A stretch of DNA of 64,000 nt. It comes from Eleusine coracana subsp. coracana. Lineage: Eukaryota; Streptophyta; Magnoliopsida; Poales; Poaceae. A program made the translations under genes and the position numbers. Every line of letters starts with the position of its first letter. Within the stretch, counting starts at the first letter, position 1. Positions 10,767 through 20,590 of this stretch are shown here, piece by piece. Location: NCBI GenBank assembly GCA_032690845.1, contig CM064424.1:33243969-33307968 (forward strand), in the 5' to 3' direction. Under the pieces are notes generated by a model, which saw only the letters and a list, made by a program, of their open reading frames with translations, was not told where the DNA came from and did no database searches.

Positions 10767-11403
10767 CTGATTGCTTCTCTGCTATCACTGCATGCACATA
10801 GGTGTAGATGATATAAGCATGGAAACCTAATACATCTATAAGCAAAGCACCACTAGGAAAGAATACGCAATAGAAATCCTAGCACTGAATGAAGGACATG
10901 ATCACTAGGCAATTATGCAAAGTAACAATAATGGTCATCGACTATATGTGGCTGGTATGAGTCATCTAGTGTACAGTCAAATAATAGGCAATAAGATCTA
11001 GCTGTAGTCTAGACAGGAGACAAACCCTAGAATTGCAATTAATAGATATGTAGGAAATTAATTGCAACCTAGGTTGAGCTAATTAATTAATTAATGCTAC
11101 TAAAGATCTAATTGCATCAATTAACTAAATTACTCGAAATTCAGGGCATTATCGATGAAAGGAGTGAAAGCTCAATACCCTCGAAAACTCGAAGCCGAAA
11201 ATTGAAGAGAACACGCGATCGATCACTGGAAAGCTCAAACTTCAGGGAAACCGACAATAGAAGAAGTGAAAAGATGAAATCTTTTCACTCTAGCAATCGC
11301 TAGAGCTTGGCTATGCGCAAGTGCGGGGAAGAGCTCGGCGGGCGGCTGTGCAGACAGCAGCGATGGCGTGCGGCATGGCGGAGGCACCTTAGTAGAGGCA
11401 GTG
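10767..11403. other. Unassigned flank with paired hairpins
   Basis: No gene recognised. An 11-nt perfect inverted repeat with a 3-nt loop lies at 11265-11289 (agtgaaaagat / atcttttcact), directly overlapped by a second one at 11288-11305 (ctctagc / gctagag). A purine-rich 63-codon frame here has no recognisable features. The segment ends with CAGTG (11399-11403), the target site of the CRM-type array. Confidence 0.5.
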
Positions 11404-12165
11404 TGATGTAGATATGGCCCGATCTTCCGAGAGGTAAGGGGATAAACTCGAATTTGGGGAACTCGGCGTCGATGACCCGGCTTGAATCAGACAAGATTCA
11501 ACCCCGCAACCGTTACACCAAGTACAACTTGATTGTTCCTGCAACCGAAATCGAGAACACAAGCAAGAGAGGATAAACACGCAATCTGAAATTGCAAATA
11601 TGGATGAAGCAAATCACAAGAAAAGGTTCAAGCTCTGAACACAAAAGGACTAATCGCCACAGTGGTGTAGAACAAGAACAGGGGCCCTGGATTACTGTAA
11701 AAGGACTTGTCGCCACAGTTACAATAATTCGATCAAGTTTCTCTCTGGAAAACTGAACTAAACAAAACCCGAAACTAAAAGATGGCGGCTACTGAGTTGA
11801 TGTAGCAAATAAAGACGTCCTAGGGTTGGGGGCGACCAGGGGGGCGCCCACAACATGGGCTTAAGGCCCGACACGATACATGGCCAAGTTGGCCCAAAAT
11901 AGGTGGCAGAGCACCTTGTCATGGTCACATATTATGACTCACGACTCTTCTGGAGCTAGGACCAGAACCAAAACGATGGTGTCGTCGTCCTATTTCCAAC
12001 ACATCAAAGAATGCCTCGTTTGGACGTCGGATGTGAGAGATATCATCAAAACCGTGAAGGGGTGTCGGCTGAATCCGAGACGAAAGCAGCGACCGAGTTG
12101 GTGACGACTTGTAACTTGGGGAAGGCCATGATATACGCGTATCCAGCATGGTGATATCCTCATCA
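11404..12165 (-). mobile_element. CRM-type LTR 1 of array (3' LTR, copy 1)
   Basis: A 762-bp minus-oriented LTR. CAGTG precedes it, the same 5 bp that follows the last LTR of the copy-2 array at 36,046. On its right is a purine-rich tract on the minus strand, as expected of a 3' LTR. The gag-protease frame runs into it from the right and continues for roughly 80 codons. Confidence 0.88.
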
Positions 12166-12178
12166 TCCTCCCCTTCTT
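12166..12178 (-). other. Polypurine tract of CRM-type element
   Basis: On the minus strand aagaaggggagga abuts the LTR start TGATGAGGA. The same tract recurs at each internal segment of the arrays (for example 14,309, 29,171, 31,316 and 33,461). Confidence 0.75.
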
Positions 12179-13548
12179 GAATTGGAGTCGCCCTCGACTC
12201 CATCTCAGCATCAATCTCCTGCAAAAGGTTAGTACTAGCAGAATGCAAAGTACAAGATACATGACCATCAATAGGAGATATATCATGATAAAGCATAGTA
12301 TAGCAAGGTGCATCATGATTATCACAAAGATCAGTAACAGTAGATGTCATAGCAAGAAAAGCACCTCCCTTTAACTGAATAGCCTTATGTTTAACATCAG
12401 AAAGTTGTTTGTTATCATGTTTATTCTCAGTATTTTCAGCAAGCAGTTTAATATGATTTCTAATATCAGCAGGCAATAACGGATGCAATGTAATATTCCT
12501 GTCCTTATGCACGAATGTATATGTATTTGTTCTACCATGATGGGTAGCATCCGTATCATATTCCCATGGACGGCCTAATCAAAGCGAACATGCTTGCATA
12601 GGTACAACATGAAAATCAACAAAGTCTTGATAAGAACCTACTGAAAAGTGTATGCGTGCTGATCGAGTTACCTGTGCCGTACCACTATTGTTGAACCATT
12701 TGATGTGGTAGGGCTGATGTTGTGCATGCGTGGTCAAGCCAAGTTTGCTTACCAAATCAGAACTTACCAAGTTGTTACAGCTCCCAGTATCAATGATGGT
12801 GAGAACACGGCGGTCCGCAACAATGAGGTACATGTAGAATAAATTGTTGTGTTATTGTTCTTCCTCTTGTCCCACCCGAGTGGTCAACACACACTGTACA
12901 ATGAGGCTAGGAAAGCCCGCGGTGGCAGCAATAGAATCAATGGCGGTAGTCTCCTGCTCCTCCGTCGAATCTACAACAAGGTTAGGCATACGAGCAAATT
13001 CATCTTTAACATCACTAGAACTTTCATACCCATCAGTGGTAGCGATGAAAGCACGACGACTAGAGCAATACTTCATGACATGTGCCATGCCCTTGCAGCG
13101 GTGGCAAATTATGGTGGTGGAGGAGCCACTCCTAGTACCGGAAGTAGTAACCTTCTTCTGGTGTTGGTGCTGCACACTAGACGATTGCGCTGCAGAAGTA
13201 GGCGCAAGTGGAAAAGTTGTTGCTGGTGTCTTAGCAACATCACTCTTCAAGTTCTCTACTCCAGTGTGTTGCTGGAGATATTGCTCAGTGTTGGACCTGC
13301 AAGATTGTTGTGGAACGCGATCCTCTACTTCTCGTTCAGCCTTAAGAGCAATATGATACAATTGGCTAAACCTATTCCACTCTTTATAGTCAACAATATT
13401 CTGGATATCACGGTTCAAACCACCAAAAAATCTAGCACTAGTTTCAAGATCATCTTCATGTATATCACAACGTGCTAAACCAATAAGCAATTCCTGATAA
13501 TATTCCTCTACTGTTTTACTACCTTGTGTTAAAGATATGGCCCGATCT
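12166..13548 (-). pseudogene. CRM-type gag-protease segment 1 (copy 1), truncated and broken
   Basis: Minus-strand internal segment beginning mid-gag. It has the C-terminal half of gag (cue RFFGGLNRDIQNIV), a CCHC zinc knuckle (CHRCKGMAHVMKYC), then an aspartic protease with DTGS in the motif LTIIDTGSCNNLV. RT, RNase H and integrase are absent: after the post-protease linker the frame goes straight to an acidic end (QEGEDDEDI) and into the LTR. Two in-frame stops break it: one after the Glu/Gln run downstream of the knuckle (near 12,849), one after the protease (near 12,578). The 5' truncation point (...gttaaag at about 13,535) is the same in all truncated segments here. Gag resembles centromeric-retrotransposon (CRM) chromoviruses. 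Confidence 0.75.
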
Positions 13549-14308
13549 TGATGTAGATATGGCCCGATCTTCCGAGAGGTAAGGGGATAAACTCGAATTT
13601 GGGAAACTCGACGTCGACGACCCGGCTTGAATCAGACAAGATTCAACCCCGAAACCGTTACACCAAGTACAACTTGTTGTTCCTGCAAGCGAAATCGAGA
13701 ACACAAGCAAGAGAGGATAAACACGCAATCTGAAATTGTAAATATGGATCAAGCGAATCACAAGAAAAGGTTCAAGCTCTGAACACAAAAGGACTAATCG
13801 CCACAGTAGTGTAGAATAAAAACAGGGGCCCTGGATTACTGTAAAAGGACTTGTCACCACAGTTACAATAATTCAATCAAGTTTCTCTCTGGAAAACTGA
13901 ACTAAACAAAACCCGAAACTAAAAGACGGCGGCTACTGAGTTTATGTAGGAAACAAAGACGTCCTAGGGTTGGGGCGACCAGGGGGGCGCCCACAACGTG
14001 GGCTTAAGGCCCGACATGATACATGGCCAAGTTGGCCCAAAATAGGTGGCACAGCACCTTGTCATGGTCACATATTATGACTCACGATCCTTCTGGAGCT
14101 AGGACCAGATCCAAAATGACAGCATCGTCGTCCTCTTTGCAACGCATCAAAGAACGCCTCGTTTGGACGTCGGATGTGGGAGATATCATCAAAACCATGA
14201 AGGGGTGTCGGCTGAATCCGAGACGAACGCGGCGACCGAGTTGGTGACGACTTATAACTTCGGGAAGGCCATGATATACGCGTATCCAGCATGGTGATGT
14301 CCTCATCA
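13549..14308 (-). mobile_element. CRM-type LTR 2 of array (copy 1)
   Basis: 760-bp minus-oriented LTR. It is preceded by the scar atatggcccgatct, a repeat of its own bases 8-21, joining it to the truncated gag. There is no target-site duplication and no primer-binding site beside it, so it did not arise as an independent insertion. Confidence 0.85.
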
Positions 14309-16261
14309 TCCTCCCCTTCTTGAATTGGAGTCGCCCTCGACTCCATCTCAGCATCAATCTCCTGCAAAAGGTTAGTACTAGCAGAATGCAAACTACAAGA
14401 TACATGACCATCAATAGAAGATATATCATGACAAAGCATAGTATAGAAAGGTGCATCATGATTATCACAAAGATCAGTAACAGTAGATGTCATAGCAAGA
14501 AAAGCACCTCCCTTTAACTGAATAGCCTTATGTTTAACATCAGAAAGTTGTTTGTTATCATGTTTATTCTCAGTATTTTCAGCAAGCAGTTTAAAATGAT
14601 TTCTAATATCAGCAGGCAATAACGGATGCAATGTAATATTCCTGTCCTTATGAACGAATGTATATGTATTTGTTCTACCATGATGGACAGCATCCGTATC
14701 ATATTCCCATGGACGGCCTAATAAAAGCGAACAGGCTTGCATACGTACAACAAGAAAATCAACAAAGTCTTGATAAGAACCTACTGAAAAGTGTATGCGT
14801 GTTGATCGAGTTACCTGTGCCGTACCACTATTGTTGAACCATTTGATGTGGTAGGGCTGATGTTGTGCATGCGTGGTCAAGCCAAGTTTCCTTACCAAAT
14901 CAGAACTTACCAAGTTATTACAGCTCCCAGTATCAATGATGGTGAGAACACGGCGGTCCGCAACAATGAGGTACATGTAGAATAAATTGTTGTGTTGTTG
15001 TTCTTCCTCTTGTCCCACCCGAGTGGTCAACACACACTGTACAATAAGGCTAGGAAAGCCTGCGGTGGCAGCAATAGAATCAATGGCGGTAGTCTCCTGC
15101 TCCTCCGTCGAATCTACAACAAGGTTAGGCATACGAGCAAATTCATCTTCAACGTCACTAGAACTTTCATACCCATCAGCGGTAGCGATGAGAGCACGAC
15201 GACTAGGGCAATACTTCATGACATGTCCCATGCCCTTGCAGCGGTGGCAAATTATGGTGGTGGAGGAGCCACTCCTAGTACCAGAAGTAGTAACCTTCTT
15301 CTGGTGTTGGTGCTGCACACTAGACGATTACGCTGCAGAAGTAGGCGCAAGTGGAAAAGTTGTTGCTGGTGTCTTAGCAACATGACTCTTCAAGTTCTCT
15401 ACTCCAGTGTGTTGCTGGAGATATTGCTCAGTGTTGGACCTGCAAGATTGTTGTGGAAGGCGATCCTGTACTTCTCGTTCAGCCTTAAGAGCAATATGAT
15501 ACAATTGGCTGAACCTATTCCACTCTTTATAGTCGACAATATTCTGGATATCACGGTTCAAACCACCAAAAAATCTAGCACTAGTTTCAAGATCATCTTC
15601 ATGTATATCACAATGTGCTAAACCAATAAGCAATTCCTGATAATATTCCTCTCCTGTTTTACTACCTTGTGTTAAAGATTGTAATTTCAAACGTAAATCA
15701 CGTTGGTAATAAGGAGGAACAAAACGAGATTTCATGCGTTGTTTCAAAACAGGCCAAGTGGCAGGTATAGCAGCATTAGTATTGCAAAGATCATTCCACC
15801 AAAAGAGAGCAAAACCTGTAAACTCACTAGTAGCAAGTCTAACTCTATGCTCAGCATGAACTAAATGAGAATTAAATTTCTGTTCAACAGCAAGTTCCCA
15901 ATCTAAGTATGCTTCAGGGTCAGCACTACCGGCAAAAGGTGGTATGTTAAATTTGGGCTTAACAAAAGTATCAGTATTACCATGATTGTTATTACCTCCC
16001 ATACCGTGTTGATTACGGTGAAGACGGTCTGCATCACGGTCAAAATCATCAGCAGCAGCTCGTTGAGGTGGAGGTTATCGTTCAACATCCTCAATGCGGT
16101 GGACAACAGTGTTGATGTGACCCATCAACTCGGCAAACTTCGTTTCCCATGAATGTACGCTGGTGCGCAAGAAGCTTCGTTAGCTCGGCCTTGGAGACGC
16201 AATCATTGAAGTCTGTAGGGGACTCCAACTCTCCAGGTGTCCCTTTCCCTTTCTCTGACAT
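14309..16261 (-). pseudogene. CRM-type gag-protease, longest copy, no pol
   Basis: The only segment with the gag N-terminus. Likely start ATG at 16259-16261 (MSEKGKGTPGE). Order on the minus strand: N-terminal region with a frameshift near 16,165 and a stop near 16,072; gag core (cues FAGSADPEAYLDWELAVEQKF in part, RMKSRFVPPYYQRDL); stop near 15,326; zinc knuckle CHRCKGMGHVMKYC; protease with DTGS; acidic end; then about 80 codons inside the LTR. No RT, RNase H or integrase. From gag residues and the chromovirus layout I call it CRM-like and non-autonomous; its polymerase would have to come from a related element. The stop near 15,326 recurs at about 32,333 in copy 2, so it predates the duplication. 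Confidence 0.78.
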
Positions 16262-16890
16262 AGTTAAAAGCAAAAGACAACACTAAACAAAAAGATTAGC
16301 CCTATCAACTAGCAGGCAGCAGAGGGTGTAGAAAGTGGAAAACAATATCAGAAGCAATGTATCACAATCTTGCAAGTGTTCTTACCAAAGCCAAACAGGT
16401 TGACACAATCTGTAGTTGAGCTTGGGTGTAACAGTTGCAAGGAAAAAACCTGTGCTGCAATATGTATAGCTTGGAAGGCTAATATGTATGTCACTGGAAC
16501 ACAATTCAATAACAGATAGTAGCACTGAATAAATGTCCAAAGCAGTGTCCTAATTGCTGGCGAAAGAATCGTGTTCAAAAACAGTTGTGACAGCAAGAAC
16601 AATGGAAAAGGCAGCAAGGAACAAACAGACTTCACAGACTTAGAATTTTCAGGGCGGGGGGGGGGGGGGGGGGGGTGCAAATCAAAATCTTGATTTTTTT
16701 GTATGATTTTTCCACTATTTTTCTGTGATAGAGGAACACAAAGGAAGGAACCACAAGAAGTTTCAACTCAAACAGAGGAAAAACAAAGGGTAGGCAAAAT
16801 TACAAAGTTTCACTGAAAGCACTATTTTTGACTTCACAATTTTTTTTCTATTTTTCCCCGATTTTTTTTGAATTTTTTGACGAGGGCACA
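16262..16890 (-). other. CRM-type 5' leader, truncated at the duplication joint
   Basis: Non-coding leader with a G20 run at 16656-16675 and T-rich stretches. The last bases (gaattttttgacgagggcac) recur at 34,41x-34,433, where the leader continues with different sequence. Here it stops at 16,890 and Tat RNase H sequence begins. Confidence 0.7.
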
Positions 16891-17026
16891 CTGGAAAAAT
16901 TGCTAAATGGGTTGTTGAGTTGGGATCGTATGATATTACCTTCAAGTCCCATGATTCGGTCAAATGTCAGGCTTTGTCAGACTTTGTTGCCGAGTGGTCA
17001 GAATGCGAGTTACCGCCTAGCCCGCA
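16891..17026 (+). pseudogene. Tat RNase H fragment (copy 2 of unit start)
   Basis: 136 bp matching 48,570-48,705 of the Tat element in the same reading direction (cue ALSDFVAEWSECELPPSP). It ends with CCGCA before the LTR. It starts abruptly after the CRM leader and marks the joint of the 17-kb tandem duplication. Confidence 0.88.
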
Positions 17027-17789
17027 TGATGTAGATATGGCCTGATCTTCAGAGAGGTAAGGGGATAAACTCGAATTTGGGGAACTCGGCGTCGACGACC
17101 CGGCGTGAATAAGACACGATCCAACCCCACAACCGTTACACCAAGCACAACTTGATTGTTCCTGCAAGCGAAATCAAGAACACAAGCAAGAGAGGATAAA
17201 CACGCAATCTGAAATTGCAAATATGGATGAAGTGAATCACAAGAAAAGGTTCAAGCTCTGATCACAAAAGGACTAATCGCCACAGTGGTGTAGAACAAGA
17301 ACAGGGGCCCTGGATTACTGTAAAAGGACTTGTCACCACAGTTACAATAATTCGATCAAGTTTCTCTCTGGAAAACTGAACTAAACAAAACCCAAAACTA
17401 AAAGACGGCGGCTACTGAGTTTATGTAGTAAACAAAGACGTCCTAGGGTTGGGTGCGACCAGGGGGGGCGCCCACAACATGGGCTTAAGGCCCGACACGA
17501 TACATGGCCAAGTTGTCCCAAAATAGGTGGCACAACACCTTGTCATGGTCACATATTATGACTCACGACCCTTCTGGAGCTAGGACCAGAACCAAAACGA
17601 CGGCGTCGTCGTCCCCTTTCCAACGCATCAAAGAACACCTTGTTTGGACGTCGGATGTGGGAGATATCATCAAAACCGTGAAGGGGTGTGGGCTAAATCC
17701 GAGACGAACGCGGCGACCGAGTTGGTGACGACTTGTAACATGGGGAAGGCCATGATATGCGTGTATCCAGCATGGTGATGTCCTCATCA
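17027..17789 (-). mobile_element. CRM-type chimeric LTR (copy 2)
   Basis: Duplicate of the LTR at 43-805, with the same mismatched flanks (CCGCA left, GTGTT right). The identical chimeric flanks show the recombination happened before the 17-kb duplication. Confidence 0.88.
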
Positions 17790-19091
17790 GTGTTCAATGA
17801 ATACAACGAACAAAGCAAACTCACCGCCATTCGGGACTGGGAGTTCACATCCGTGCGCAAGTTCGACCACAACTTCCTCGAGAGAATTGGCGTCCTTGCT
17901 GATTTTGAGTACGCGCTCAACATAGCCGGATGGTATGATTTCTACCACCTCGATGATTATGGTTCTAAATGGCTTAGCATTGAATTCCTTTGCACCTTAA
18001 AAGTCCACACCACTCCGTCCAACAAATTAGGCACTCTCTATCCATTTCGTCTTTTTGGTGAAACCTATGAACGGTCTTTAAAACAAATTAGCACTTACGT
18101 TGGTTTTGACCGTAAAGCCGCCATAGACATTGATCAACTTAAAGGTTTGACCCCGCAAGGAGTTTGGGCTAAAATAGGAAACCCCTTCATGGGACAGGAG
18201 CGCACTAGCGACATTCATAACCCTTCGCTCCGTATAATTCACCATTTTATCACTCACTTCCTCAACCCTCGGGGTGATGTATGTTCAGTGAATAGTTTGG
18301 ATAAAGCCTATCTCTATGCTGTGATAAAGAAGATTAAAATGAATCCCACTTTCTTCCTCATCAACCATTGGCTCACCCTAGCATTCAAGCAGCATGGACC
18401 TATCACTTTCACACCTTTTGTCACTAGAATTGCTAGAAAGGTTGGCGCACTCCATAGAGCTAGGACAGATCGCCTCCCTAATGCTCCTTTGCTAGGGAAA
18501 GATCATTTTTGGCAAGCCCACCTTTTGAAGGAGGAGAACAATAGGTTCTACATGCTTTATCTAGCGCACAACACAGAGATAGAACTGCCTAACCCCGAAC
18601 TCACCATCATCGGTAGAAAGAACTTCCTATACAATTGGCAAGCTCCCATGCAGTGTGCACGACACAGTGTTTCAGGGGATAGGCTAGGGACAAGACCACC
18701 TCGAACGGGTGCTTCGGGAAGCTCACAATACCATTGGGATCAACCACAAGTCCCCGGATTTATGAGCTCATCACACTACACTAGTTCATCCCATGTAGAG
18801 TATGAACCGTACAACCCTTATACGACGGGGAGTTACCACCAACCTCATGGAGGCATAGGCACTTCTTGTTCTGCCCGATTCACATCGTACAACTTTTCGG
18901 GGTTGGAAGAAGACATGCAATACTTGGCTACCAATGCTTATGAAACCAACGAACAAAGCTAAGAAATACAAGCAGCCATAAGGGATAGGCAAGAATGGCA
19001 GCAACAAATGGCAGAACAGCTGCAGACAAACATCTTCATGATGGACCAACTGTTCGGCCACTTCAACATCGAATATCAACCACAGCAGTGA
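17790..19091 (+). pseudogene. Athila-type envelope-region ORF (copy 2)
   Basis: Duplicate of 806-2107, with the same N-terminal loss at the LTR and the same TAA (18,960-18,962) followed by an open Gln-rich tail to 19,091. One coding change was noted: base 18,740 makes Glu to Asp relative to copy 1. Confidence 0.6.
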
Positions 19092-20590
19092 AACTCATCT
19101 ATGCTTAAGTCTTGCAAAGACCTAAGCTTGGGGAGGTACCCAAACCAAGGTGCGCTGCTTGTTCTATCCTCTCTCCCCCTTTCTCTAGTTGAGTTGTTTT
19201 CATTTTGAGAACATAGTCTCTAACTTGCCTATGGAAATGATGAATAGTTGCTCTGTTAGCTCCCTGTGAGTCTCAAGTATACAACCTCTACTCTTCATTT
19301 TGGTGGGTAATGGTAGACCGGCATGATGATAAGCTAGTCCCTCTATGTTTTAGTGGGTGCAAAATGGCTAATAAACACCAAGTCTAGTTGTTGGAATTCA
19401 TGATATAGCATGTTTTGGATGAGTCTATGATCTCCTCATGATTAGAGTCCAATGATTTCTTTCAAAACCATGCTGCAATAAACCCCCCCCCCCTACTTGG
19501 TGTATATCTTTCATATGATAGAAAAATTCCTACCAAGGCCAAATATTAATTATGAACCCACTTTTATGCCTTCCATGTATGCATTGAGTTTGGTTAGGAT
19601 TTGATCCTTATGAGGGACTTGCACCTTCAAAGCCAATCATTTTCCTTCGCGTAATCTTTGAGTTCTGAAATAATCATGCTTAGTTATGTGGTTTCCGCAT
19701 TGGATTCAAGCATCCACCTCACCAAGCATGTTAGCCAAAAAATCCCTCCTTTGCGATAACCTTGATCCTACAAGAAAGATTTTGGTCTTCCCAAAATAAA
19801 TGCTTAGAAAAAGTTTGTAAAAATATTTGAGCCATTGAACTAGCTTCCCTACACTATGAGAGCTGAAAAAGAAAGAAAGAAAGAAAGAGAAAAATGAGAA
19901 AAAAAATTATTGGCTCTCATAGATGTACTAATGTCAAGTTTCAAGGTTCATTAAATCCTTTGAGCAAAATAAAGGACCATCCTTTCACTCTAGCACAAAA
20001 ATCGAGTCTTTGATATAGATTTTTGCTATTGTGCTAGTCCACTCCTTCGCATGAGTCCATTCTCTCCCTCTCCCCTGGACATAATTTCCAAATGGTTGGA
20101 ATGAGAAAGTGCAAAGTCTTTTCGCTAGGACCATCTCTTAACAAAATATGCATACCAAATGGGCCATCCTACCAAGCTCCACATATAAAGCCAAATTTCA
20201 TAGAGTATGATGAGCACTTGGTGAGGAAATACAATTTTTGAGAGATGAGAGTCATAGTGAGAGATTGCACCAAGAGGGAAAATTTCCAATCTTATGTAGC
20301 ATTACAAAAACTTTGGACTCATGATCATGTAGGAGGTTGAGTGACAAAATCTAAACTAATTGTTCTGAGTTCCAACCGCTCATGACAAGGTCATAAAATG
20401 CCTAAGAGCCCCACTTACAGTGAGAAAGACTTAGTGATCAACTTGTGCTGGTTTACTATTACCCCTATGTTGTAGGAGTATGTGTTTGTGCACTTGATCC
20501 TTGCTGGGCTCTAATATTGAAGCAACTCCTAATCCATCACTTCCAAAATTTAATTTGCTCGGGACGAGCAAAGGTTTAAGCTTGGGGAGG
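19092..20590 (+). other. Athila 3' spacer (copy 2)
   Basis: Duplicate of 2108-3606, again with two PPT-like 15-mers (near 19,123 and 20,577), the latter abutting the LTR. No coding potential recognised. Confidence 0.6.

Larger units (their letters stand above)
1..16890 (+). repeat. Tandem segmental duplication, copy 1
   Basis: Base 1 corresponds to base 16,985. Collinearity continues to 15,679, matching 32,686, with the offset drifting from 16,984 to 17,007 because of small indels. By eye the copies are near-identical. Differences include G at 1756 versus T at 18740, an 8-bp insertion near 20,697, and a C run of 11 (5317-5327) versus 22 (22,312-22,333). The right end of the unit is the junction at 16,890/16,891; its left end would lie about 93 bp before the window. 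Confidence 0.93.

Noticed and set aside
12844..13478. Plus-strand ORFs of 170-209 codons opposite the CRM-type gag-protease
   Set aside because: They are antisense shadows of the gag-protease reading frame and recur only because the segment recurs.
11404..16890. CRISPR-like or satellite array
   Set aside because: The repeat is LTR plus gag-protease with recognisable LTR ends and polypurine tracts, not short spacer-separated repeats.
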